A DNA stretch of 64,000 bases from Pinus tabuliformis (GCA_031772625.1 CM062816.1:1670267058-1670331057), one strand, 5' to 3'. Positions 22,335-35,411 are shown, counted from the stretch's first letter. Numbers and translations are program-made. The notes: generated by a model not told the origin, from the letters alone.

Positions 22335-24525
22335 TGATGAGCTTTAGAAATGGGTAAGTATATGGGCTCATTCTACCTCTTATTTCGACTTAATCCACCA
22401 TTCTCATTAGTTTGTTGCATTTTTTTGAATATATTTATGCTAATAGAGTGAATTGGGTTAGTCACTTTGCCATATAGTCTAATGAGTGTTTTATGCAGAT
22501 TTTTTGGACAATTTTGGACAAAGACAAGGAATTTATGAGAAAATAGCAGTCAAACTCGAGGAAAAAAGGGAAGAGGACTTATGGGGGGGGTGTCTCCTTC
22601 ATTAATGACCCCTTTCCTCCAATTCTCCGTCAGCAACTTGGAGCACAAAGGCCCACATTGATGATTCCAAGGGGCAGCCAAGCAAGTCAAGTAGGATTGC
22701 TATTTATCTTCAGTTCTAGGAAGTCGAGTTCCTTGATTTTAGGAAGATTGATGGATGTCCCCATTTGTATAAATAAGAAGGCTTCGAGCCTCAGTATGTT
22801 AGCCAGTTCTTAGTATATTTTCACACTTTTGTGCAGCACATTGTTTAGCTTATTTTCGAGTTCTTTTTTAGAACAGTTTATGTGATGTAACCGCTATTTT
22901 TTGATAATGAAGATGAAACAGCTTTTGAGCTAGCATTGATTTCTTCCAGAGGGCTGAAGCTCTTGGGTTAGGGTCCAACCCAAGTTTCCCAGCACCTCCT
23001 ACTGTGTACTTATATGTTTTTGCTTCAGTTCATCAGTTAATTTTTGTTGCATAGATTCACTTTACTTTGTTAGATTAGGTTGCTTTTGATGGTTAGTATA
23101 GTTGTTGTTGTTTAAGTTGATCAAGTAGGTTACTGCAGTGACAAGATAAGATTCAAAAAGTCCAACAACAGGCCCTGATCTCCTTTCTCCCTTCTTGGGA
23201 CTATGATTTGAGGTCAAGGCACTTATACTGCCACCAAAAACACAATTTTTGCTCTTCCAATGCAGCTACTAGTGTGATAACTTGATTTGGAAAGGCTGAT
23301 AGATTAATTCAGATTCAGTTGCTTAGTTCATTTTCTGTTCTTTTACCATAGTTCTCTCCACATGCTTTTCTGTTCATAGGTTACTGTTCAACATTTTCTG
23401 TTTTTAGGTCAAAAATTAGGTCAAGCTAGAAAAAACTCTGTTTTCATGGTATAGTAGTTCTTTCTTTGATCAGTTTTTGTGTAGTCTATTGCAGGACCTT
23501 CCAGTTCACCATCCATCCATGCAACAGCCAGCCCCAGCTCACTTCTCATAGATTTCCCAAGTCAATCGCATCATTTCGCCAATCTGCCCTAATTTCTGCG
23601 TTTTCTCTATAAAGTTGTTTTCTTGCCATCCGAACAAATCTGACCATCACATTCATCCTTGATATTCCTTGATAAGTTCTAGAAACCTCCACACCTTTAT
23701 CTAGCCTTCATTTCTATTTTCCTATCATTTTTCCACTTTCAAAACTCCAAAAACAGCTTTCGGCCTCCTCCTATAGAACCTCCTGTAGATCCCCTGTAGC
23801 CTCCTGTAGAATTTCCTGTGAGTGATTTTTTGAAGTCCGATCGCTATGGAAGTCTTTAGAAGGGCATTAGGGGCTTCTTAGGACCTCTCCACAACTTCCT
23901 CCACCTTTTCAACAACCAACTCCATCTTCCTTTGCCACCAAACCTCTACACAGTCATAGCCAGATAAATCACAAGCATAATAATTTGACATAAAAACACT
24001 CAAAAGTACAAAAAGATGATTTCTTCTCATTTCTTTTTAGAATAGCCTAAATAAATGCAATTTACCTTTTCCATAGTCAATGGCACTCATTTCATTAGTT
24101 TCCATCTATTTTTTTGCAAAAGTAGGGTTAGTAGTTAAACTAGGGTTTGCGTTCCATTTCAGTTTTCATTCTCTTTCTGCAAATAGGATAGCATCTATAG
24201 AGTTAGCTTTCTTCCATCATAATTAAAAGCTTCTTCTGAGAACTCATAGAAGTTGGCTTAAGCTCCTAGCGAACTTGCGCCAGCTGATCAAGTGACAACC
24301 TACAGTAAGAGCTAGTAATTGTGCATACAACATTGTCACTTCCAAGTTTGTTATGAACTACTAGGTTGATAAAAGTAAAGAAGGAATCCCCAGGAGTTGC
24401 AGAATTATTGCTGCAATACTGGAGCCCACCAACTGGCAGGGATGTTCCTTGATGAGGATGTTAGGCATGTCATTGGGGTGGACATACTCAGGTCGTGAGA
24501 GTGAATCGGTCACAGGACGGATCAA
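22335..24525 (+). repeat. LTR of element B, copy 2
   Basis: Opens with tgatgagc and parallels 17126-19962 minus the solo LTR, at roughly 90% identity. The left edge falls exactly on the LTR terminus and is preceded by actag, not by a polypurine tract, so it entered as an LTR edge. Like copy 1 it runs into a Tork copia LTR at the same position, here after atcaa. Confidence 0.8.
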
Positions 24526-25022
24526 TGTTGGGTTGTGTTATATTCTTTCCATGACTAGCCCATGTAGTTAACCAGGGGGTTAGAGGGGGGGTGGAGCCCC
24601 CCCTTCGTTGTGTCGATTGAGTAGTGGGGGGGTCACAGGGGGTTTAAGGGGGGCAGGTAGCCCCCCTCTACGGGGTCCGGGGCAGCGCCTCGGAAATTTT
24701 TTTTGGACCCTATATTAGGTTGGGCGGATCCGCCTATGGTTTTGTGCATGGTTTTCGAACATGGTTTTGGACGCTATGGTTTTCGGTCCATGGTTTTGGA
24801 CGCGATGGTTTTTGGTCCTTGGTATTGGATGCTTTGACATGTATAAATATGTATTGTAAAATTTAATGGAATATAATGAAAAATCAAGCTGGTAGTCTCG
24901 GTTTTGGGATCTAGCGGAAAATCTCTGTGTATGTATGTTTTATGTGTTATGCTCTCGCATTGTTTATTTTTGTTTTTTAGAATTCATATGCAAGTAATTT
25001 CTATACGGGGTTAAAACCTACA
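24526..25022 (+). repeat. 5' LTR of the Tork copia
   Basis: 497 bp, tgttgggttg...aacctaca. It carries G-run/C-run inverted repeats (about 24570-24700), repeats of a catggttttgga phrase and a TATA-like tataaatatg near 24842. By eye it differs from the LTR at 19963 by about 7% and from the 3' LTR by about 9%. Confidence 0.9.
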
Positions 25023-25024
25023 TT

Positions 25025-25036
25025 TGGTATCAGAGC
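25025..25036 (+). other. primer-binding site, initiator tRNA-Met type
   Basis: TGGTATCAGAGC, complementary to the 3' end of plant initiator tRNA-Met, lies two bases after the 5' LTR. This is the standard copia primer site. The same 12 bases occur at 20462-20473. Confidence 0.9.
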
Positions 25037-25144
25037 TATTTTGGCTTCAATGGGATGCCTTTGTTGCTAAGGGGTTTTGATCAGGCCTGTGGTAGACCCT
25101 GTTCAGTGGGAGACCTGCGAGATCGATTCTGGTGGTGAAATAAG

Positions 25145-28100
25145 ATGGTGAGTAGTGGAAAGATAGAGATTGAGAAATTTAATGGTCAGAGTTTTGAGTT
25201 TTGGAAACTCAAGATGGAGGATCTGTTGGTGTACAAAGATCAATGGATCGCAGTAGGTCGCGGTACTAAACCAACATGAGTGTCTAATGAAGAATGGAAT
25301 AAGTTGGATTGGAAGGTAAAGAGCACAATACGAATGTGTGTCTCAAATTCAGTATTACTGAATGTTTGGGGGAAGCTACGGCTAAGGCTTTGCGGGACAA
25401 GTTAGGGACTTTGTACCAATCTACGTCTCTGGTAAATAAACTGTTCCTATGGAAAAAGCTGTATAACTTGAGGATGAAAGATGTAGACTCGGTGACAGAG
25501 CATCTGAATGCATTTAATATTGTGGTAAGTCAGTAATTATTTGTTGATATTAAAATTTCAGATGAAGATAAGTGCATCAGTTTGTTGTGTTCTCTACCAG
25601 ATTCGTGGAATAGTCTGGTTATTGCAATAGGTAGCAATGCAACTGCCTCGCAGTTTGATGAAATAGTCTCATTGTTGACGAAGGAGATGAGACAGAAAAA
25701 TATGGAGAGCCATAATGGTGATGCCTTGTCTATACCAGGACAGTCCCAGAACAGAAACAAAAATAAGTCATCGAGTGGGAGATCTAAATCTCCAAGAAAA
25801 CCTGTAAAGGTGGTGTGCTGGAAATGCGGAAAGGAAAGGCACTACAGAAGGGACTGTAAATCTAAAGCTCCTAACAAAGGAAAGGGATCTGAAGATGCTC
25901 CTTAAGCAGAGGCAAAAAACACCTCAGATGAAGGTGGGGATGTGTACTTGGCTTCTTCAAGTACACATGTAGATCATGAGGCATGGTTGATTGACTCAGG
26001 TGCATCCTTTTACTTCACTCCGCATAGAAAGTGGTTCTACGAGTATGAGAAATATGATGGTGGTGATGTCTTCTTGGGGGATGACGGGAAGGCTAGAATT
26101 ATTGGTCGTGGAAAATTAAAGTTGAAGTTGCAAGGTGGAAGGGTTAGAACACTTCTGGGCGTTCTGCATTGGCTAGAAATCTGATTTCCGTAAGCAAGCT
26201 GGATGATGTAGGTGTAAAAATAGTGTTCGAGAAGGATACCTACAAGATGGTTCGAGGAGAACTGGTATTGATGCGGGGAGTTCGGATTGGAACTTTGTAG
26301 AAGCTACAAGGTAGCACTATTGTTGATGGGTGCAACAGTTCTGTGGTTCCTAAAAGTGGAGCAAAAAATCTAGTGGTCTTTAGAGAGAAGACCATATTGT
26401 GGCATCAAAGGCTTGGACATATTGGAGATAAGGGCCTTCAAATGCTTCATGGTAAAGGTATGAGAAATATCTCTCTAGATTTTGATTTCTGTGAAAATTG
26501 TGTATATGAGAAGCAAAATCGGGTGACTTTCCCTTCTGGTAGTAAGAGGGCGAAACAGATATTAGAGCTTCTGCACAGTGATGTGTTTGGACCTATGAAG
26601 GTTCCATCACTCGGTAAGTCTGTGTACTATGTATCATTTATAGATAAATTCTCAAGGAATACTTGGATATATTTCCTTAAGAATAAATTTGAAGTCTTTG
26701 ATAGGTTTAAAGAATTTAAGGCTCTGGTGGAAAACCAGATAGAGAAGAAGATAAAGGTGCGAAGGCCAGATAATGGTGGAGAGTTTTGCAGCAAGGAATT
26801 TGAAGAATTCTGTAAGAAGTGTGGTATAGCATGACAGAAGACTACTCCATATACATAAAGAATGAACAAGACGTTGATGGAAAGGGTAAGAAGCATGCTC
26901 AGTGGTACCGTGTTAGGACATGAATTCTGGGTAGAGGTGGTGGAGACAACATGTTACCTAGTCAATAGATCACCTTCATCATCGTTGGAGGATAAGACTC
27001 CACAAGAGGTATGGACTAGTAAGAAACCCTCTCTTTCACTCAGGGAAAATTTTAAGAACCCCCCCTAAATTTATAAATATAATAAATGGGCGAATCTCCA
27101 TGGTATATAGGAAAAATGGAAGGCGATTTTATCAATAATATAATATTTATATATAATTTTTTGGCGAATCTCTCACCAGGCATGGCAAATATTTTACTCA
27201 ATTATAAAATCTTGTAAGATCTTGGCGAGTCTTTCACTAAATAATAAAACTTTGTAAAGTCCTAGGCTACATGCTGGTTTAATTCCCCCATTTAAATAGG
27301 CTACATTCCAGGTGAATACCATGGGTCAATACCATGTGCCATTTTGGTGAATACCATGGGTTAATACCATGTGCCATTTTTATTTTTATTAATTCTAATA
27401 TTAGGGTTAATAATGGTTTTTTTGCATGGTATTAATAACAATCTAGTCCATGGTATTTGTCCCATAATATTTTGGCCATAGGTTTCACCTAAATATAACC
27501 CATTTTTTGAGTGTTCGTAAATATAAGGTGACTTATGGAGTAAATATAAAAAAATGTTTATTTGTTTACCATACCTCTCGTTTATTTATATTTTTATTAA
27601 TTTACCATACCTCTTTTACAAATATGGTATTTGGCCCATAGGATTCACTTAAATAAAACCTCTTTCTTGAGCCTTCATAAATAGAACGAGGGTTATGGAC
27701 TAAATATAAAAAGAGGTTTTATTTATTTACGATACGTCTAGTTTATTTATATTTTTATTTATTTACCATACCTTTTGAGCAAGTATAAAAGGACGTTTTA
27801 TTTATTTACCATACCTCCACTTTACTTATATTTTTATTTGTTTACACCCTTACATGTATATAAGGTGACTTATAGAGTAAATATAAAAAATGTTTTATTT
27901 ATTTACCATACCTCTCATTTATTTATATTTTTATTAATTTACCATACCTCTTTTATAAATATAGTATTCGGCCCATAGGATTCACTTAAATAAAACCTAT
28001 TCTTGAAAATGGGCGAATGGATTCACTTAAATAAAACCTATTCTTGAAAATGGGCGAATGGAAGGTTGTAAGTCCTAATTTCAAGGGCTAAATTTACCTT

Positions 28101-30172
28101 TTTTACCCTCTCCCTTAAAATAAGGTGGGCTATTTGAGGTGATTTGTAAAAATGTACTATGATACAAAATATTCGCCCACTAAAAATTTAAAACCCCTTA
28201 ATTTCGCCAAAGGGCGAACATTCGCCCCTAAAATTATCCTTGCTTTCACATCTGAGGGTATTTAGATGTGATGCATATGTACATGTTCCAAAGAAGAAAA
28301 GAACCAAGTTGGATAGTAAATCTGAAAAGTGCATCTTTATTAGGTATAAGGATGGTTTAAAGGGTTATACGTTGTGGAACCTAGTAACAAGGAAGGTTGT
28401 GTACAGTTGAGATGTGGTGTTCAGAGAGGTGAAATATGTTATAAACATTAAGTCCAACCAAAGGAGTCTGAGAAGATAGAGTTTGAGCTTAAGGAGGAAG
28501 AATCAGAGTCTACAACAAAAGAAGAATCAAAAGATGAAGAGCCACAAATTCCGGGTGTGAGAAGATCAGTTCGAGAAAGAAGACAACTAGAAAGGTATAA
28601 TCCATCTACTTTTTGTTAAAATTTTGCTTTATCTATTACTGTTGATGATCCCATAACTGTGAATGAAGCAGTAGATTCAGAGGATGTCATACTTTGGAAA
28701 GAGGCCATGGTTAAGGAAATGGCATCTTTGCACAAAAATGAGGTTTGGGATCTGGTGGAGTTGCCAGCTGGAAGGAAATCCATTGGCAGCGAATGAGTGT
28801 TCAAGAAGAAGACAAATGCAAAAGGAAAGGTGGAGAAATACAAAGCTAGGTTGGTAGCAAAAAGTTATTCCCAGGTGTTGGGAATTGATTTTGGTGATAT
28901 TTTTTCTCTTGCTGCCAAGGTAGCTTTTATTAGATTATTGTTATCTGTTGATGTTGCTTTTGATTTTGAGGTAGAACAGATGGATGTGAAGGAAACATTT
29001 CTTCATGCGGATCTGGAAGAGGAGATCTACATGAAGCAACCTAAAGGCTTTGCGGTGAAGGGTAAGAAAGAACTCGTATGCAAGTTAAAGAAGTCTCTGT
29101 ATGGGTTAAAACAGTGACCAAGGATGTGGTATCACAAATTTGATACATTTATATGGGAACTTGGCTTCACTAGAAGCAAAGCAGATCATTGAGTGTATTT
29201 TAAATTAATTGGTCACCATGTTATCTATCTGGTCTTGTATGTGGATGATATGTTGCTGGTTGTAAATGGCAAAGAAATTATCCAGGATTTGAAGACCCAA
29301 TTATCCTCCAAATTTGACATGAAACATCTTGGTGCTGCAAACTATATTTTGGGCATGGAGATTAAAAGAGATCGGGAAAAGAGGAAGCTCTGGTTAAACT
29401 AGAGTATGTATGTCGAGACAATACTGCCGAGGTTTAATATGTAGGATAGTAAACCGGTGAAGGTTCCTATTCATGTAGGTGTAAAGTTATCTATTGAACA
29501 GTGTCCCAAGACACAGGAAGAGGAAGAGAACATGTCCCGTGTTCCATATGCAAGTGAAATCAGTAGTCAGATGTATGTGATGGTCTATACTAGACGAAAC
29601 ATTGCACATGCAGTGGGAGTATTGAGCAGGTTTATGTCAAAACCAGGGAAGGAGCATTAGACAACAGTGAAGCTGGTCTTCAGGTATTGGCGTGGCACTA
29701 GTGATAATGGTTTGTGCTACTAAGGAAGACCAGGATTGGACAGAGTTTTGGATATTCGTGGCTTTGTTGATGTAGACTGGGCTGGAGATCTGGATCAGAG
29801 AAGATCTACAAGTGGGTATGTGTTTAACCTATTTGGAGGTGCAGCCAGTTGGATGAGTAAGAAATAATCTGTAGTGGCACTATCAACTATAGAGGCAGAA
29901 TACATGGCAGCCACTCATGCAAGCAAGGAAGCAGTTTGGTTGCAGAGATAGTGCTCAAGTATGGGGTTAGTACAGGGAGCTATAAGGATAGATTGTGATA
30001 GCCAAAGTGCAATTTTCTTGGCAAAGAAACCTGCTTATCATTCAAAGGCAAAACACATTGATGTTCAGTATCACTTTGTGAGGGATATGATAGAAGACAA
30101 AAAGGTGTTGCTAGTAAAGGTGGACACTTTGAAGAATATTGCAGATGCATTGAAAAAATATGTGAGCTCTTA
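25145..30172 (+). pseudogene. gag-pol: Tork copia gag-pol polyprotein (broken)
   Basis: A recognisable Tnt1-like polyprotein. Gag begins IEIEKFNGQSFEFWKLKMED, and the CCHC zinc knuckle CWKCGKERHYRRDC lies near 25817. The protease motif LIDSGASFYFTPH lies near 25989, then the pre-integrase HQRLGHIGDKGL and integrase core pieces (LHSDVFGPM, DNGGEFCSKEFEEFC). Reverse transcriptase follows (KARLVAKSYSQV, LYVDDMLLV near 29236), then RNase H (VDVDWAGD-type text near 29770, STIEAEYMAATHASKEAVW). It is interrupted by the 27042-28242 insert, broken in many places and certainly inactive. Confidence 0.9.
27042..28242. mobile_element. non-autonomous DNA-transposon-like insert in the Tork copia
   Basis: About 1.2 kb of AT-rich DNA splits the integrase part of the copia. 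The flanks ctttcactc (27033-27041) and ctttcacat (28243-28251) form a 7-9 bp target duplication. The ends agggaaaattttaag and, on the other strand, aaggataattttagg form a short imperfect terminal inverted repeat. The interior contains no protein frame and has repeated blocks: accatgggt-type phrases near 27310-27380, several tttatttatttaccatacct blocks at 27560-27950, and a 46-bp tandem copy at about 27973-28063. The duplication length suits Mutator-like or hAT elements; I favour a Mutator-like non-autonomous element with low certainty. Confidence 0.65.
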
Positions 30173-30273
30173 GAAGTTCTCTTGGTGTAGAGAAACAATG
30201 GGCATTGCAGGGCTGGATAAATGACTAAGCTCTCCTATGGCCCCTTGTGGAAAGAAAACAACAAGTGGGAGAA

Positions 30274-30696
30274 TGTTGGGTTGTGTTATATTCTTTCCAC
30301 GACTAGCCCACGTAGTTAATCGGGAGGTTAGAGGGGGTAGTGGGTAGCCCCCCTCTATGGGTGACATTTTTTTTTTGGAGCCTATATTAAGTTGGGTGGA
30401 CCCACCTATGGTTTTGTGCATGGTTTTCGCACATGGTTTTGGACGCGATGGTTTTTGGTCCATGGTTTTGGACGCAATAGTTTTCGGTCCATGGTATTGG
30501 ATGCTTCGGCATGTATAAATATGTATTGTAACATTGAAAGGAATATAATGAAAAATCAAGCTAGTACTCCTGGTTTTGGGATCCAGGGGAAAATCTCTGT
30601 GTATATGTGTTTTATGTGTTATGCTCTCGCATTGTTTATTTTTTGTTTTTTTAGAATTTGTATGCAGGTAATTTCTGTACGGGGTTAAAACCTACA
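30274..30696 (+). repeat. 3' LTR of the Tork copia
   Basis: 423 bp with the same ends as the 5' LTR, preceded by the purine tract and followed by gtcag. It is shorter than the two 497-bp copies because one G-rich block is lacking. By eye it is closer to the LTR at 19963 (about 5-6% different) than to the one at 24526. Confidence 0.9.
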
Positions 30697-31232
30697 GTCA
30701 GGAGCATCTACGTGGGTTCTTGATCATACTCATCGAAACCCACACATCTTCCACTTGTTGGCACCACATGAAGTTGAGGGGAGCCTTGTTGTGTTCAATC
30801 CAAGCCCATAGTGTGGATAGCAAGACTTGTGGGATTTTCCTGAAATGACGCTATGAGATTTAGTGCCTTAGGGGCATGATAGATATTCTACAGTGGAGGA
30901 GTAGGGTCGGTGCACGAGTTGACAACCAAGTTGGGAGATGAGGTGATATTCTGCAGGGGTGGCATATCGTTCATCACTGAGCTTACACCTGGGGAGTTGG
31001 CCATGGGGGAGACATGTGTCACTCTTTCCACATGGCAGGTTGGGATCCTGCACGAGCAGAGGATAACATGTATGATTTAGGAAATTTTCTAATGGGTGTT
31101 CGGGCTCTAGACATTGTATTGGCACATTATTGAGAGGATGGGTGGTAGACTTAATGGTGATGGTTGGTAGGAGTAGGATGGATCCACATACATTGAGTCG
31201 ATTATGAGTATCAGAAACCCATCTATTGGCCG
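30697..31232. other. unassigned DNA between the Tork copia and LTR A-prime
   Basis: Follows gtcag and ends with ggccg, the left target duplication of the A-prime LTR. A plus-strand reading contains protein-like text (ELTTKLGDEVIFCRGG near 30910), but it is interrupted and unrecognised. It could be interior of element C, whose 3' end resumes at 50024, or the tail of LTR B. Confidence 0.35.
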
Positions 31233-32398
31233 TGTTATCACTCAGAATTTTCCCTAGAAGTTATTAGGAAGGAAGCAACCGAGGTAACCACAAACCAATC
31301 TTTTAAGTATAAGCTCTAGCCAACCTATGACTCAGAGAGGGCTCTCTCTATATATTTTAGCTTTGTTTTACTGCAATTTTAGGCTAGTTCTTAATGTTTA
31401 TTGGGGTTTTGGTTTTGAATTTAAGGTTGGGTGGTGGAATTCTTGGAACAGATAGATAGAGAAAGGTCTTTAAGACATTCGGCTATGGAGTCAACAAATG
31501 GATAGCAGAACTGGATTAATTCATTAAAGGGAATGTTCACAGGGTAGGCTAGCAAAGTAAAGAGCAAATATGTAGGTCGAATGGGTGAAATGATCCTAAC
31601 CAGGGTGAGAGAGCACTTAAGAATCCTAAGACTGGGGTTAAAATGAAGAACATGGAATAATCATGAACAAAGGGCAATTGAGAATCCTTCGTTATAGATC
31701 ACAAGGAATAACCTAAACTAAGGAGCAATCAAGATTTCCCTAACTTAGATTTGTGAAGAAAACATTCAATATGCATAACAGTCAAGACAGAGTGCAGTTA
31801 AGTAATTTCTGAAATATTGTTCCATGTTATATCATTCAGAGTTTTAGAGATGCAAATAAAATTTATGAAAACTTAAAGAAAGATAACATTGAATGTGAAA
31901 GAATACTTATTTGAACTTCGCTTTGCACAAGAATCCAATGAAATATTTGATCTTTATTCCTTGATCCAGCTAGCTGATCCAGTCATTGACACAATAGAAT
32001 TTCAGACTTAAGAACGATAAGTCTATAGAAATGTTTTGGAATCCACCCTACATACTTCAAATGGTGAAGTATATGTACAAAAAATTATTACAAAATATCT
32101 CAAACTGATTTGAGATTAAATTCAGGAAATACAAATATCTTCTTGCAAGAAGATAGAGATAGATAATGAACTGTTTCATGATGTCCCTTTTTATTTGGTA
32201 CCGTTGGCTATTATGGTTGGATTTGTAGCCCTTTGTGTTGTCTTGCAGTTGTGGAGTTTCAATTTGGAGTCTTCTTTACTTTCATATTTCACCTGACACT
32301 CTTTGATCCTAATACTCTTTGACCTTGCTACTCTGTTTTCATCTGTTTACCTGGCTGCCTTCATTTTTACTGTGTGGTAACTTTTAGCTGTAAATTCA

Positions 32399-35396
32399 TC
32401 ACAGTAAATCAATCATAGTCTCCCGCCATTCTTTATCTGGTAATTTTACATTCATCATCCTCTTATAGATCTCATTAGCTTCAGTATACTTGGAAAAATT
32501 GGGCTTGGTGGGGAATAAATGTTTGACCACATGTTCCAGAAAAAACAAGTTTTACAATGTGTCATATAACACTTTTCCTGTTGGCAATGATTCTATGGGT
32601 GAAGAGCTGACTTGTTCTTTGGCCAAATTTGTGAGTCTATGACTATAGTCCAACTATGTCATGAGTTGGTCGATGATCACCATAGGATTGGGCAAACCTT
32701 TTTCCCTCAAAATCTAGAATTCAACCATGAACCTATCGATGGCTATCTGCATATTGTGGCACTTTTCCTCTAAGTTAAGCATAATGTTCCTTTTGGAAAG
32801 GACCTTCCTTATTTCCAAAATGGTCTCAGTCGTATCTTCTATATTTAGCTCATGGAGCACATATCTATTCTTGCTGTTGAGGAAGTGGATGAGTCTATTT
32901 GCATCCTTCAGCTTATCTCCCAATTCCTCCTTTACTTTCTGGATAGTTTCTGTAGCTACCTTTACTAACTTTGTTTGTTCAAAAATAACTTGGATTGATG
33001 GCCAAATATCATTGACAGAGTCAATGATATTGGCCCACAACATTTCCTTGTTTTGTCCAAGTGGTTTCTCCAGTGTTAAATCCTTCTATAGGATTTTGAT
33101 TCTCTCACCCATTCTTTGGGCCTTTTGTGCTTCTTCATTTTACTTGAGTTGGGAAAGTTTGCAGTCAGTTTCCAAACTTGCCACCTTTTCCTTTAGTCTT
33201 TTCATCTCTGTAATCTAGATAGAAATTTCTTCCATGACTTTAATCAATTCTGTTGCTTTTTCTCATTGTGCACTTGTTGTTGTTGTAGATTCTGTTGATG
33301 GGCATCTATGGCTTTACCTGTCAGGGTGGAGTATATCATCTCTCTAGCCTATTTGTGTAGTTCAATCTGGTCTATGGGATGAATATCCCTGGCTAACACT
33401 TCAAAATATACCTTCTTAAAATCTGATGCTGTCTTGGGCTGCTGAGCTATGGGTTTAACAAAAGTCATATGCAACTTTCCCTCTTTAATGTCAAAGGCTG
33501 ACATTAGACTTGTTTAATTGGTGGGAATTCAGATTTAGGTATTGTGCATATGTTTGGGCCTTAAGCCTCTCATTTCTGGCTTTGATTTCCTTGTATCTTT
33601 CCTTGATATCTTGATCTTTGTCAGCAGGCATTCTAAAGGAAGACACTTCAACACTAAGTTGCCTTTCCAACATCTGAGTTTGTGATGTGGAAGGCTCTTG
33701 CATGCCTTCAGATGGAGTGGTAGGCCTACTTCTTTCTGCTTCTGTATTTGTAACCTCAGCTGAGTTTTCAGTATATTCTTGTTCAGAGGCTGGATTTAGC
33801 CTTTGCCTCTTGTTTGATTCCTTCTGCAAATTAGAGGTGGCCATTCCTGAAGTGGAAGCCCCTTCTCCATTTCCTTTTGGGATCTTCTCCTCGTTCTGAG
33901 GATTCTGCATGACCGGAGGGGTGCTCATGGTTCTTTCTGGTTCTTCTGGTACCTGCAAAAAAGAGCTATCACCTAGCTGCTTTTCTAAATCAATTAGAGC
34001 ATTCTCTACGTCTAATATGGTGCTGTCTTGGTCTACTAGGGTACCTTCCACCCATTCTGTTTGATTTGCATATGCTTCTATTTCAGGTATGGGATGGTGA
34101 ATGAAAGGTCCTAGCTTGACCTTTTGTCTCTTCTTTTCCGATGAATTCCAAAGGATCATATCTCCAAACAAAACTTCTTTGGAACTTCATGTTCTGTAAT
34201 ATCAAATCTGCCTCTTTGTCAGCCTCCCTAGAGTTGCATATGAAGGGGCCTAGTTGGTCTTTTATCTTGAAATAAGCCTTCTTATTGGCATTGATGAAGT
34301 TGACTTCATCTGCGTTGATGATTTGTCTATAATATTCTAGGGAAAACAACCTCATGGGGAGGTATCTTGGAAACTTATATGGTGCAAGCATGCAACCATA
34401 TATCCTGATTTCTGTATGGTTCTGGTAAAGGTACCAGTCACCCACTTTGGTCTGCTTAGACAATTGAATGACTCTCTTTATTTCTGGACTAATTCTAGGA
34501 GGAGGGCTTCCAGTCAACATTTCCATGACTGGATGTACAAATAAATCAATGAAATCAGAGTAAGAGTATGGAGAATGGTATCGGTGGATCAATGGGGTCC
34601 AAAAAATGACTGACCTGGGCTGACCTTTGGTGTCCAGCTTTTGAAGGGTGAATGGGAACTTATTAGGTTGGTAATATAAGAACATATGGTATAAGACTGA
34701 GGAATACTTGAAAACTCTTTCATTGTTCATTCTAAGGAATTTCTCATGCATCCTATCAGCTATAAATTTGGCATAGTCATAAATGACAACAGGAGGCTGC
34801 CTTGGAGTGTAGATGGACATGAAGGCAAGGATTATTTCATCAATGTATTCACTAGTGGTGTAGCCCAACACACATGATATCATGGCTACAATATTCTGGC
34901 CCCATGGAGAGAAAATGACTGATAGATATGGAGGGGAGTCCTTAGGGATGTGTTTCTCTTCTTTGATGAAGGTTTGGAATAATTGGGCCAATTTTGCAGA
35001 ACTGAGCTTGGGGTACTGGTCCAACAGGTCTCCAATTGAGAGGGGAGTTAGGTTTGGCCCTGGTTGGAGCTGCAACATTTCATTTATGGACTCGGTAGTG
35101 ATGATGAAAAGTATGGTTTGGTTTGGGGACATGACTGCTCTATGACTAGGGATGTAATTGGCATGAGAGTAGTGGACAATCTTTGGGAAAATGTGGATCT
35201 CGGGGAACTGGTACTTGGGAAAATTTGACTCCCAAAGGCCAATCTCATCAGCATGGTTGAGCTACTTTTCCATACTTTGGCAATGGACTTTGAGCAGGGG
35301 CTCTTGGGCAGTGGTATCCTTTATTTGGAAATATTTATCAGCTAAAGGAAGGTGGTCCAGGTCTAAGTGAGGTGTGGAGATGGGCCTTACATCCAT
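32399..35396 (-). pseudogene. ORF of unknown function inside LTR A-prime
   Basis: About 1000 codons of minus-strand coding sequence between the two arms of LTR A-prime, broken in several places. The N-terminal half (about 34083-35396) is a compact domain with text such as QTILFIITTESINEMLQLQ, YDYAKFIADRMHEKFL and FKYSSVLYHMFLYY. A charged low-complexity middle (33491-34080) follows, and the C-terminal third (32399-33043) looks coiled-coil and ends KEWRETMIDLL. I do not recognise the family. The layout of folded N-terminus, acidic/basic linker and coiled coil resembles the extra ORFs of elements B and the Athila-like element, but convincing residue matches were not seen. The Athila-like element sits right beside its N-terminal end. 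Confidence 0.55.
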
Positions 35397-35411
35397 TGCA
35401 ATTGGGGTAGA

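Larger units (their letters stand above)
24526..30696 (+). mobile_element. Ty1/copia LTR retrotransposon, Tork (Tnt1-like) lineage
   Basis: 5' LTR 24526-25022, primer site 25025-25036, gag-pol 25145-30172, purine tract acaagtgggagaa and 3' LTR 30274-30696. Domain order is gag, protease, integrase, reverse transcriptase, RNase H, which is the copia order. The protein text is close to the Tnt1-like plant family. The copy is heavily broken (about ten or more breaks) and holds a 1.2 kb insert at 27042-28242. The flanks are atcaa on the left and gtcag on the right, not a clean duplication; gtcag instead matches the flank of the truncated copia at 19963. Confidence 0.92.

Noticed and set aside
32410-32430. 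Possible polypurine tract (ggcgggag on the minus strand) marking an LTR edge
   Set aside because: It falls inside the coding end of the A-prime ORF, so it was not used as an LTR boundary.
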